From contig JAZRRX010000039.1 in the NCBI GenBank assembly GCA_045651165.1, positions 248,001 through 312,000 of the forward strand: a stretch of 64,000 bases of DNA. The letters run 5' to 3'. Below, piece after piece: positions 16,635-24,071 of the stretch. Positions within the stretch are counted from its first letter, which is position 1; every line of letters begins with the position of its first letter. Under the pieces are notes generated by a model, which worked only from the letters and a program-made list of their open reading frames with translations, had not been told where the DNA came from and did not search any database. This DNA is from RGIG4608 sp045651165. Its GTDB lineage: Bacteria > Bacillota > Clostridia > Oscillospirales > CAG-272. The translations under genes and the position numbers were made by a program.

Positions 16635-17390
16635 TTATAATATCTTGCTTAAAAATTCCTTAAGTCGTGGATGTGTGGGATTTGAGAAAATCTCGTCGGG
16701 TGTGCCGTCCGCGGCGATATTTCCTTCATTCATAAAGATAACTCTACTTGCCACTTCCTTGGCAAATCCCATTTCGTGAGTTACTATTACCATTGTGAGT
16801 TTTTCTTTCGCAAGGTCGCGCATAAGGTCAAGCACTTCCCCTACCATTTCGGGATCGAGCGCCGATGTGGGTTCATCAAACAATATAACCTTAGGTTCCA
16901 TAGCCAATGCACGAACGATAGCAATTCTCTGCTTTTGTCCGCCCGATAGCGTAGAAGGATAGGAATTTGCTTTATCCTCAAGTCCTATGCGTTTAAGCAA
17001 TGCCATTGCTTTTTCATTAAAATGAGCCACAATTTCTTTTTTACTCATTCCGTCTTTTTTCATTTTCTTGCCGTGAATATGAATTGGGGCAAGTGTTATA
17101 TTTTCAAGAACGGTTTTGTTATTAAAAAGATTAAAATGCTGAAAAACCATTCCCATATTTTGACGGTGAATATTAATATCAACACTAAAATCTGCGATAT
17201 TTACACCCTCAAACATTATTTCACCCTCATCAGCATCTTCAAGACAGTTGATGCAACGAATAAAGGTGGATTTTCCAGAGCCAGATGGTCCTATAATTGC
17301 AACTTGTTCGCCTTCGTGAATTGTAGTTGTAATGCCACAGAGCACGTCTTTACCATCATATTTTTTATGTAAATTGTTAATTTCTATCAC
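16635..17390 (-). CDS. polar amino-acid ABC transporter ATP-binding protein (GlnQ type)
   Basis: A 251-residue ABC ATPase with Walker A GPSGSGKST (about 31-39), signature LSGGQKQR (about 148-155) and Walker B VILFDEPTSALD (about 168-179). It powers import through the permease encoded upstream. The start is probably GTG 17390, giving a MIEINNLHKKY N-terminus as in GlnQ relatives. The AAAGGAG ribosome site lies inside the permease gene, which this gene overlaps by 14 nt. A TTG at 17399 is too close to that site. Confidence 0.92.
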   Translation of the reverse strand: MIEINNLHKKYDGKDVLCGITTTIHEGEQVAIIGPSGSGKSTFIRCINCLEDADEGEIMFEGVNIADFSVDINIHRQNMGMVFQHFNLFNNKTVLENITLAPIHIHGKKMKKDGMSKKEIVAHFNEKAMALLKRIGLEDKANSYPSTLSGGQKQRIAIVRALAMEPKVILFDEPTSALDPEMVGEVLDLMRDLAKEKLTMVIVTHEMGFAKEVASRVIFMNEGNIAADGTPDEIFSNPTHPRLKEFLSKIL

Positions 17391-18087
17391 TTTTTGCAAA
17401 TCTCCTTTCAAGAAGCTTTATGCCCAAACTGATAATTAGTACGAGCACGATATATATAAGTCCCATCATAATATACGGTACCATACTATCATACTTGACC
17501 ATACCAACGTCAACGAGCGCTTTGTAGAGGTCATATACTGCAATAAAGCTAAGAACCGACGTTTCTTTTATAAGACTGATAAACTCATTACCGAGTGTAG
17601 GAAGAATATTTTTGATTGCCTGAGGAACAACGATTTTTAACATCGTTGAGGAATACGTCATACCAAGTGCACGTCCTGCCTCCATTTGACCTTTATCAAC
17701 GGAGTTAATTCCTCCACGCATTATTTCGGAAACATATGCGCCACTATTCATACCGAAAACAAGCATTCCGACAGCAAGTGCTTCCATTTTAATACCAAGT
17801 GTTGGCATTATAACATAATATGCGATAAGCAACTGTGCAACAATAGGTGTACCACGGAAAATAGTTACATAAACTGAACACAGCTTATCAAGAATTTTGT
17901 ATATTAGTTTGTACTTGGGTGCAACTCTAACAATAGCTATTGCTGTACCGATTATTATACCTATAATAAGACCTACAACGGCAACATTAATTGTATTAGC
18001 TAATCCCTTAAGGAATACCTCAAAATAGTATTCTTTAGAAATAGTTGCAAAAAAGTTACTAAATTTAGCAGACCAGTTTAAATTCAT
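17377..18087 (-). CDS. polar amino-acid ABC transporter permease (HisM/GlnP type)
   Basis: A 236-residue inner-membrane permease with about five hydrophobic segments. The His/Glu/Gln/Arg-family EAA loop is present: EAGRALGMTYSSTML (about 137-151), which docks the ATPase. A second family hallmark, FRGTPIVAQLLIAY, lies around 98-111. Only one permease gene is present, so a homodimer is expected. It starts 8 nt after the binding-protein gene and overlaps the ATPase gene, forming a three-gene unit. Confidence 0.93.
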   Translation of the reverse strand: MNLNWSAKFSNFFATISKEYYFEVFLKGLANTINVAVVGLIIGIIIGTAIAIVRVAPKYKLIYKILDKLCSVYVTIFRGTPIVAQLLIAYYVIMPTLGIKMEALAVGMLVFGMNSGAYVSEIMRGGINSVDKGQMEAGRALGMTYSSTMLKIVVPQAIKNILPTLGNEFISLIKETSVLSFIAVYDLYKALVDVGMVKYDSMVPYIMMGLIYIVLVLIISLGIKLLERRFAKSDRN

Positions 18088-18095
18088 CGCGTCTA

Positions 18096-18974
18096 TTAGT
18101 TATTTGCATTTACAGCGGAAACGATAGCTGCTGCAGGTGCTTCATCAAGAACTACTGCATAGATGTTTCCATTGATAAGGTCGGTAACTGCAACCTGAGC
18201 ATTTGCATATGCTTTTCCCTGGATGTTAGAAAATCCTGCATACCCCCAGTCCTCATCGCCATTGATGTAAAGTCCACCAGTTGTTGCATTCTGATAACCG
18301 ATTGACTTGCCCACAAGTGATGCAAGAATCGCTTCAACCTCTTCAACTGTCTTGCAGTTGTCAAAGTCTGTGTTGTTTGCTGCTACGATAAGATTCTGAG
18401 ATGCTTCATAATAAGGTGTTGTGAAGTCATAAACCTCTGCACGCTCAGCACTTGCTGTAATGCCTGCCATACCGATATCTGCATATCCTGCCTCTACCTG
18501 AACGAAGATTTCATCAAAACCGATGTTCTTAATTACAAGTTCAAGACCCATCTTTTGTGCGTATGCAGCTGCGATTTCTATATCAAGACCATATATTTTG
18601 CCGTCTTCACCCATATATTCAAAGGGCTCAAAGGGACAGTTTGTAACAACTACAAACTTGCCTTCTGTATTTGTAACGTCACTTGTTGTAACAGGATAAC
18701 CAACCTTTTCACCAACACCTTTGAAGTATTTATCAACAAGTGTATCAAATGTGCCGTTAGCTTTGATTTCTTCCATAAATGCATTCATGCTTTCAACAAG
18801 ATCTGTATTTCCCTTTTTGCAAACGAATGCATATTGTTCGTCTGTGAGCTTTACATCAATAATTTTAATTACATCTGATGTGCTATTTTCAGAAGGTGTT
18901 ACACAAGATGCCAAAGAAAGAACGAGTGCCAACACCATAGTAAGAGTGAGAATTTTTGTAATGGTTGTTTTCAT
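18096..18974 (-). CDS. amino-acid ABC transporter substrate-binding lipoprotein, apparently circularly permuted
   Basis: A 292-residue SBP_bac_3-type lipoprotein with signal peptide and lipobox LASC (Cys24). Residues 36-87 (DVKLTDEQY, VCKKGNTDL, GTFDTLVDKYF) look like the segment that normally ends this family. The usual mature N-terminus (GKFVVVTNCPFEPFEYMGED) begins only at about 105. The protein then ends at LINGNIYAVVLDEAPA (about 266-281), where the usual C-terminal segment should follow but is absent. The order is therefore tail-core rather than core-tail. Reading frame, AAGGAG site and promoter are intact. It should bind a polar amino acid; specificity is unknown. Confidence 0.85.
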   Translation of the reverse strand: MKTTITKILTLTMVLALVLSLASCVTPSENSTSDVIKIIDVKLTDEQYAFVCKKGNTDLVESMNAFMEEIKANGTFDTLVDKYFKGVGEKVGYPVTTSDVTNTEGKFVVVTNCPFEPFEYMGEDGKIYGLDIEIAAAYAQKMGLELVIKNIGFDEIFVQVEAGYADIGMAGITASAERAEVYDFTTPYYEASQNLIVAANNTDFDNCKTVEEVEAILASLVGKSIGYQNATTGGLYINGDEDWGYAGFSNIQGKAYANAQVAVTDLINGNIYAVVLDEAPAAAIVSAVNANN

Positions 18975-19011
18975 AATGATATATCTCCTTGGAATTTATT
19001 CAACGTTACGA

Positions 19012-19040
19012 ATTATAGCACATAAATATTCGTTTGTCAA
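19012..19040 (-). promoter_or_regulatory. strong sigma-A promoter of the amino-acid ABC operon
   Basis: Minus strand consensus TTGACA, 17-bp spacer, TATAAT, 38 bp upstream of the binding-protein ATG. No T-box, riboswitch or ARG-box-like element was recognised in the short leader. Confidence 0.9.
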
Positions 19041-19181
19041 GTGCTTTTTTGAATATTTTTTCAATATTTTTTAATTTTTTCAAAAGATTTTTGTATTTTT
19101 ATTCATTTTTGTGAATATTTCCTTTATCAGGTATACGTCAGTATCCTGTGTGAGTTTTTTTGACAAATTATTGATAAATTA

Positions 19182-19210
19182 TTGACACACTTTGATTTAT
19201 ATGGTACAAT
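19182..19210 (+). promoter_or_regulatory. strong sigma-A promoter of the flavoprotein/aconitase-X operon
   Basis: TTGACA, 17-bp spacer, TACAAT at 19205-19210, 37 bp before the ATG at 19247. Two further TTGA-type hexamers (19160 and 19171) lie just upstream. Confidence 0.9.
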
Positions 19211-19246
19211 AAAATGATAATGTTTATATGAAAGGAAACTTTTATT

Positions 19247-21313
19247 ATGGAAAATCTCAATCCTAAATACGAAGCGCTGTTTACTCCTTGGAAAATAGGT
19301 AATGTTGAGATCAAAAACCGTATAGTAATGTGCCCCATGGGTGGTACTTCCCTTTTCGGTTGGTTTGAACTTGGCGGTTGCCATTTTGACAAAGAAGCAG
19401 CAAAGCTCTTCTTAGAGCGCGCCAACAATAATGTTGGTCTTATCATTCCTGGTATCGCACCTCTTCGCGACACCTTCTGGGGCAAATGGCTCTGGCAAAA
19501 TCCCAAAATGTTCGAGGAGCTTAAGGAATTTATGGATGAGATCCATAAGACCGGTGCAAAGCTTTTCGTTCAGCTCACTGCAGGCATGGGACGTTCATGG
19601 GCTATTACTGAACTTGTAGCTCCTCTTCATAAAAACAAGCTTACAAGAGCTATTGTTAAACCCATCATAGATACAAGCCACGAACTTGCATCTCCCTCTC
19701 CTCAGCCATCTCGTTGGGCACATGACATCATTTGTCCCGAAATGACAGTTGAACAGATCCACGAAATAATTGAAGCATTTGCAAAAACTGCAAAGCTCTG
19801 CATGGATGCAGGTGTTGACGGTGTTGAAGTTCACGCTGTTCACGAGGGTTACCTTCTTGACCAGTTTGCTATTGAATACTTCAATAAGCGTACTGACGAA
19901 TACGGTGGAAGCTTTGAAAACCGTTATCGTTTTGCCGCTGAGGTAGTTAGAGCAATTAAGGAAGAATGTGGTGCTGATTTCCCCGTTTCTCTTCGTTACT
20001 CTGTTGAGTCTAAGATGAAGGACTTCTGCTACGGTGCTATGCCCGGTGAAGAATACGTTGAAATCGGTAGAAATATGGAAGAAAGCGAAAGAGCTGCTAA
20101 GTATCTTCAGGATGCTGGCTACGATATGCTCAATGCCGACAACGGTACATATGACTCTTGGTACTGGGCTCATCCCCCGATGTATATGCCCGAAAACTGC
20201 AACCTTGAAGACGTTGCTCACATAAAGAAATTCGTTGATATTCCTGTAGTTTGTGCAGGTAGAATGGATCCCGAAGTAGGTGCTGCGGCAGTTGCTGAAG
20301 GTAGAATAGATGGTGTTGGCGTTGCTCGTCAGTTCCTTGTTGACCCCGAATGGATCACAAAGCTTATTGACGACCGTCTTGAAGAAATCAAGCCCTGTAT
20401 CTGCTGTCACAGTGGATGCTTCAACTTCTCTTCTTCTAAAGGTCACGCAAATACTCAAGACCTTACAGACACAATGGGTCTTGCTCGTTGCGCACTTAAC
20501 CCCGAAACAATGCAATCCAAGAAATATAATCTTAAGCCCGCTAAAAAGTCAAAGAAGGTAGCAGTTATCGGCGGTGGTATCGGCGGTATGGAAGCTGCTA
20601 TCGTACTTGCAAAGCGTGGACATAAGGTTACTCTTTACGAAAAGACAGATAAGCTCGGTGGTGTATTTATTGCCGCTGCTGCTCCCTCATTCAAGGAAAA
20701 GGACCGTGATCTTATCGCTTGGTATAACAGAGAGGTAAGAAGCTATCCCAACATTGAAATCAAGCTCAACACCGAAGTTAAGGACGTTAAGAGTCTCAAG
20801 GCAGACAAGGTTATCGTTGCAACAGGTGCTAAGGCAAGAAAGCTCAATATCAATGGTGCTCACAAGGCAATCGATGCAGTTGATTATCTTCTTGGCAACA
20901 AACAGGTTGGCGAAAAGGTAGTTATCGTTGGTGGTGGTCTTACAGGTTGTGAAATCGCTTACGACCTCTACCTTAAGGGCAAACAGCCCATCATCGTTGA
21001 AATGATGGATGACCTTATCGTAACAAAGGGTGTTTGTCTTGCTAACACAAGCTATCTTCGTGACTTCTTCAAAACAAATCAAGTTCCCGTTCACCTTGAA
21101 ACAGCAATCAAGCAGATCGTTCCCAGAGGTGTTATCGTTAAACACAAAAACGGTGAATATGAAACTATCCCTTGTGATAGCGTAATCTTCTCTGTTGGAT
21201 ATAATCCCGCTCCCGTTGCAACAAAGAAAGTTCATGTTATCGGTGACGCTAAGTCAGTTGGTAACCTTAGAACAGTTATTTGGGGCGCTTGGGACGTAGC
21301 AATGAAAATTTAA
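19247..21313 (+). CDS. Old-Yellow-Enzyme family NADH:flavin oxidoreductase (2,4-dienoyl-CoA reductase / BaiCD type)
   Basis: A 688-residue multidomain flavoprotein. An FMN-binding TIM barrel (about 1-375) is followed by an iron-sulfur motif with Cys384, Cys387 and Cys391, and a probable fourth ligand Cys415. FAD- and NAD(P)H-binding Rossmann regions follow, with VIGGGIGGMEAA near 441-452 and VIVGGGLTGCEI near 563-574. Relatives reduce alpha,beta-unsaturated acids or CoA esters (FadH, 2-enoate reductases, bile-acid BaiCD). The spacing to the fourth cysteine is longer than the usual 11-12 residues. Co-transcription with an aconitase-X dehydratase suggests it reduces that enzyme's enoate product (inference). 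Confidence 0.9.
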   Translation: MENLNPKYEALFTPWKIGNVEIKNRIVMCPMGGTSLFGWFELGGCHFDKEAAKLFLERANNNVGLIIPGIAPLRDTFWGKWLWQNPKMFEELKEFMDEIHKTGAKLFVQLTAGMGRSWAITELVAPLHKNKLTRAIVKPIIDTSHELASPSPQPSRWAHDIICPEMTVEQIHEIIEAFAKTAKLCMDAGVDGVEVHAVHEGYLLDQFAIEYFNKRTDEYGGSFENRYRFAAEVVRAIKEECGADFPVSLRYSVESKMKDFCYGAMPGEEYVEIGRNMEESERAAKYLQDAGYDMLNADNGTYDSWYWAHPPMYMPENCNLEDVAHIKKFVDIPVVCAGRMDPEVGAAAVAEGRIDGVGVARQFLVDPEWITKLIDDRLEEIKPCICCHSGCFNFSSSKGHANTQDLTDTMGLARCALNPETMQSKKYNLKPAKKSKKVAVIGGGIGGMEAAIVLAKRGHKVTLYEKTDKLGGVFIAAAAPSFKEKDRDLIAWYNREVRSYPNIEIKLNTEVKDVKSLKADKVIVATGAKARKLNINGAHKAIDAVDYLLGNKQVGEKVVIVGGGLTGCEIAYDLYLKGKQPIIVEMMDDLIVTKGVCLANTSYLRDFFKTNQVPVHLETAIKQIVPRGVIVKHKNGEYETIPCDSVIFSVGYNPAPVATKKVHVIGDAKSVGNLRTVIWGAWDVAMKI

Positions 21314-21342
21314 TCTCGATTTATCGAAAGGAAATTTCAAAA

Positions 21343-22617
21343 ATGGTATTAACAAAAGAACAGCAAGCCATACTTAACGGCGAAAAGGGTGAAACTCTTG
21401 CCAAAGTTATGGAAACAGTAGTTCGTTACGGTGAACTTTTCGGCGCAGAAAAGCTTGTTCCCGTAACAAGCAAATATAATCACCTTGTAACAAGCTTCGG
21501 TCTTAAGATGATGACTCCCGTTTTCGATCTTATGCAGCAGCTTATCGATGCAGGTGTTGTATCCGAGCAGCAGTTCTCTGCTGACCCTCGTCCACTTGAT
21601 CCCAACGTTCCTCAAAACCTCTTGCAGAAGATTGTTTTCAACGTTGCTATGTACTCAAAGCAGGATTTCTATGAAGGTCAGCTCAAAACACTCGGTCTTA
21701 TGGATCAAAACGCATTCACATGTGCGTGCTATCTTGACCAGGTAGGAAATAAACCCCAGAAGGGTGAAGTTCTCTCTTGGGCAGAATCAAGTGCGGTTGT
21801 TTATGCTAACTCCGTTCTTGGTGCAAGATGTAACAGAAACTCTGGTATCATTGATATCATGGGTTCAATCGTTGGCTATGTTCCCTATTTCGGTCTTTTG
21901 ACTGATGAAGGAAGAAAAGCAACTTGGGTTATCGAAATCAAAACAACAAAGAAACCCGAAGCACAGCTTCTCGGGTCTGCAATCGGTATGAAGGTTATGG
22001 AAGATGTTCCTTACATCAAGGGACTTGACAAGTGGCTTGGTGATGAGCTTGACGATGCGGCTTGCTCATTCCTTAAGGACTTCGGCGCGGCTACAGCTTC
22101 TAACGGTGCGGTTGGTCTTTATCACGTTGATAATCTCACTCCCGAAGCAAAAGAACTTGGCGAATCTCTCATCGCAGAGGGCGCAAAAACATATGTTATC
22201 GACGATGCAGAACTTCAGAGAGTTTATGACTCCTATCCTGTAATTTGGAAGAAGAAGGACGCAAAACCCAAGCTCTGCTTTATGGGTTGTCCTCACATGA
22301 GCTTGGAGCAGCTTAAATCTTGGACAGTTCGCCTTGAAGATTCTCTTGAAGCGGCTGGTAATAAAAAGGTTGTAATTCCTACAGTATTCACATCTGCTCC
22401 CGCAGTTATCGAGGAATTCAATAAGACAGAATATGCGGCTCGTCTTAAGGCAACAGGCGTAATTCTTTCTTACATTTGTCCTCTTATGTATATGAATAAT
22501 CCTCTCTCCAAGTCCATGCCCGTTATCACATCATCCAACAAGCTTCGTACATATACAACAGCTCGTTATTACACGGATGAAGAAATTCTTGAACAAATCA
22601 CAAAGGGGGTAAAGTAA
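21343..22617 (+). CDS. aconitase X catalytic (large) subunit
   Basis: A 424-residue AcnX catalytic-domain protein (formerly DUF521). Recognisable blocks are CAC around Cys127/Cys129, GEVLSWAESSAVVYANSVLGAR-type sequence around 141-162 with Cys163, and FMGCPHMS near 331-338. AcnX enzymes are hydro-lyases; characterised members dehydrate cis-3-hydroxy-L-proline or, in archaea, mevalonate 5-phosphate. The substrate here is not evident. I start at ATG 21343, with AAAGGAAA upstream, rather than an in-frame codon inside the preceding gene. The swivel subunit follows 1 nt after the stop. Confidence 0.9.
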   Translation: MVLTKEQQAILNGEKGETLAKVMETVVRYGELFGAEKLVPVTSKYNHLVTSFGLKMMTPVFDLMQQLIDAGVVSEQQFSADPRPLDPNVPQNLLQKIVFNVAMYSKQDFYEGQLKTLGLMDQNAFTCACYLDQVGNKPQKGEVLSWAESSAVVYANSVLGARCNRNSGIIDIMGSIVGYVPYFGLLTDEGRKATWVIEIKTTKKPEAQLLGSAIGMKVMEDVPYIKGLDKWLGDELDDAACSFLKDFGAATASNGAVGLYHVDNLTPEAKELGESLIAEGAKTYVIDDAELQRVYDSYPVIWKKKDAKPKLCFMGCPHMSLEQLKSWTVRLEDSLEAAGNKKVVIPTVFTSAPAVIEEFNKTEYAARLKATGVILSYICPLMYMNNPLSKSMPVITSSNKLRTYTTARYYTDEEILEQITKGVK

Positions 22618-22618
22618 G

Positions 22619-23068
22619 ATGAAGGTTTTCAAAGGTAGAATTGTTGCTCCCGGCAACGTAACTGCAGAAGCAGTTGTTTCTCACGCAGGTCTTAACACTC
22701 TTGCTTCATTCCAGGGCGCTCTCCAGTTTGGTGACAAAAAGGCAACTTGTGGCGACCAGAACAACCCCGACCTCTATAATAAGCAGATGGCTGGCAAGGC
22801 ACTTTGCCTTCCCCAGACAATCGGTTCAACTACTGGTGGTCTTGTTCTCTATTGTGCATGCGCAATGGGACGTCAGCCCGCAGCAATGCTCTTCTCACAG
22901 CCCATTGACTCACTTGCAGGCGCAGGCGTAGTTATCGCTGACGTTTGGCTCAATGACGAAAAGGCAAAAATGGCAGTTGTTGACTCTCTCGGTGAAGAGT
23001 TTCTTAACTATGTAAAGGACGGTATGTCCATCACAGTTAAGGAAGACGGAACTGTTGAGGTTGCTTAA
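22619..23068 (+). CDS. aconitase X swivel (small) subunit
   Basis: A 149-residue protein of the AcnX small-subunit family (formerly DUF126), a swivelling beta/alpha domain that closes over the active site of the large subunit. The active-site stretch GSTTGG lies around 69-74. The ATG follows GGGGG located in the end of the large-subunit gene, so the subunits are translated together. In eukaryote-like and some bacterial AcnX enzymes both parts are fused; here they are split, as in archaea and many Clostridia. A terminator follows. Confidence 0.9.
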   Translation: MKVFKGRIVAPGNVTAEAVVSHAGLNTLASFQGALQFGDKKATCGDQNNPDLYNKQMAGKALCLPQTIGSTTGGLVLYCACAMGRQPAAMLFSQPIDSLAGAGVVIADVWLNDEKAKMAVVDSLGEEFLNYVKDGMSITVKEDGTVEVA

Positions 23069-23078
23069 CTAGTAAATT

Positions 23079-23110
23079 AAAAGTCCGACAGAGTTTCTGT
23101 CGGACTTTTT
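23079..23110. terminator. bidirectional terminator between the aconitase-X operon and spoVT
   Basis: AAAAGTCCGACAGA / TCTGTCGGACTTTT, 14 perfect base pairs with a GTTT loop and T-tracts on either strand. Confidence 0.92.
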
Positions 23111-23664
23111 TATTCTTCAAGTTGACGTCCTAAAAATCCTGCTGCAGTGCTAACAAGTCGAGTCTCAACCTCAACTGAAATATTGTTTTTTCCGTATCCG
23201 TCAAGTGACTTGAGAGAAGCCACGCATCCAATAATGTCACCACTACTTATAATTGGCATAGCACAACTCACATAGTGCGCCAAGCTCTCGTTAAGAGGCA
23301 TCATTTTCTCACTTGAATCCTTGTGAACGTAAATGCTTCTGCCCTCCATCACCTTTTCAAGCTCTGCAGAGAGTGATTTTTCAAGATATTCCCTCTTTGG
23401 AACACCCGCACAGGCAATCACTGCATCCTTGTCGCAAATTATCACGTCCATCATACAAACCTTGTTGAGCGTATCCGCATATTGAGAAGCAAAATTCGTT
23501 AACTCTCCAATGGGAGAATACTTTTTAAAAATGACCTCGCCCTCGCGGTCAGTATAAATTTCAAGTGGGTCACCCTCGCGGATTCTCATAGTTCTTCTAA
23601 TCTCCTTCGGAATGACAACCCTGCCAAGATCGTCAATTCTTCTCACAATTCCCGTTGCTTTCAT
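23110..23664 (-). CDS. spoVT: stage V sporulation protein T
   Basis: A 184-residue SpoVT. An AbrB/MazE swapped-hairpin DNA-binding domain (about 1-50, GIVRRIDDLGRVVIPKEIRR) is followed by a GAF-like regulatory domain (about 55-180). SpoVT tunes sigma-G-dependent forespore genes and coat or germination traits. The length is standard. A canonical AAGGAG site precedes the ATG and sits in one arm of a large inverted repeat. A sigma-G-like promoter lies upstream. Two short paralogous fragments of its N-terminal domain are found at 56.8 and 63.1 kb. Confidence 0.97.
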   Translation of the reverse strand: MKATGIVRRIDDLGRVVIPKEIRRTMRIREGDPLEIYTDREGEVIFKKYSPIGELTNFASQYADTLNKVCMMDVIICDKDAVIACAGVPKREYLEKSLSAELEKVMEGRSIYVHKDSSEKMMPLNESLAHYVSCAMPIISSGDIIGCVASLKSLDGYGKNNISVEVETRLVSTAAGFLGRQLEE

Positions 23665-23669
23665 ATATA

Positions 23670-23724
23670 TAATCTCCTTATTTTACAAATTTGTACATTT
23701 AGTATCTGCAAAATAAGGAGATTT
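23670..23724. repeat. 18-bp-arm inverted repeat covering the spoVT ribosome site
   Basis: Arms 23670-23687 and 23707-23724 are complementary at 16 of 18 positions with a 19-nt loop. The left arm holds the spoVT Shine-Dalgarno on the minus strand; the right arm coincides with the spacer of the proposed promoter. Confidence 0.8.
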
Positions 23725-23728
23725 ATAC
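23700..23728 (-). promoter_or_regulatory. candidate sigma-G promoter of spoVT
   Basis: Minus strand GTATA, 17-bp spacer, GATACTA. This resembles the forespore sigma-G consensus (gHATR and cATWMTA, one mismatch in the -10). In Bacillus spoVT is sigma-G dependent, which supports the call. Confidence 0.55.
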
Positions 23729-23812
23729 CGTATTTTATTTTTAAAAATTTATATCAAAATTCCATAAAGAGAATCACACGGTTTAAAGCATCACTTTTAT
23801 TTTTGCAAACTA

Positions 23813-23841
23813 TTGAAAAGAATCACAAAATATGCTATAAT
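23813..23841 (+). promoter_or_regulatory. sigma-A promoter upstream of the metallophosphoesterase gene
   Basis: TTGAAA, 17-bp spacer, TATAAT at 23836-23841. It would give a leader of about 220 nt before the ATG at 24072. No structured riboswitch was recognised in that leader. Confidence 0.65.
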
Positions 23842-23890
23842 TAGGTTAGAAAATATCGAAAGATGGGCACACATTTTTAATGAGAAAAAT

Positions 23891-23983
23891 ATGATAAATG
23901 CATATATAAATATTGCTCTTGACAGCTTCGCTTTTGTCGTTTTAACAATTATAATCGGCCTAATTCGCCACCATATTAAATGA
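23891..23983 (+). CDS. possible 30-residue membrane peptide or gene remnant
   Basis: ATG 23891 to TGA 23981-23983 encodes 30 residues forming one hydrophobic segment followed by a basic end (GLIRHHIK). It lies inside the leader between a good promoter and the metallophosphoesterase gene. No good ribosome site precedes it. It resembles the first membrane segment of a larger sensor-type protein whose remainder is absent, so it may be the stub of a deleted gene or an upstream leader peptide. Function unknown. Confidence 0.25.
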   Translation: MINAYINIALDSFAFVVLTIIIGLIRHHIK

Positions 23984-24071
23984 CAGTTAAAACAGAATAT
24001 TTATGAAAATATAATTATTTCAAGAAAAGGTACTGAAACTTTGCATTTATTTAAACATAGGAGGTTTCACA

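Noticed and set aside
18975..19246. Riboswitch or T-box between the amino-acid ABC operon and the OYE gene
   Set aside because: Both consensus promoters lie only 37-38 bp from their start codons, leaving no room for a structured leader.
19595..20515. 306-residue minus-strand ORF inside the OYE gene
   Set aside because: Antisense shadow with Phe/Cys/Asn-rich composition and no start signals; the plus-strand protein has all family motifs.
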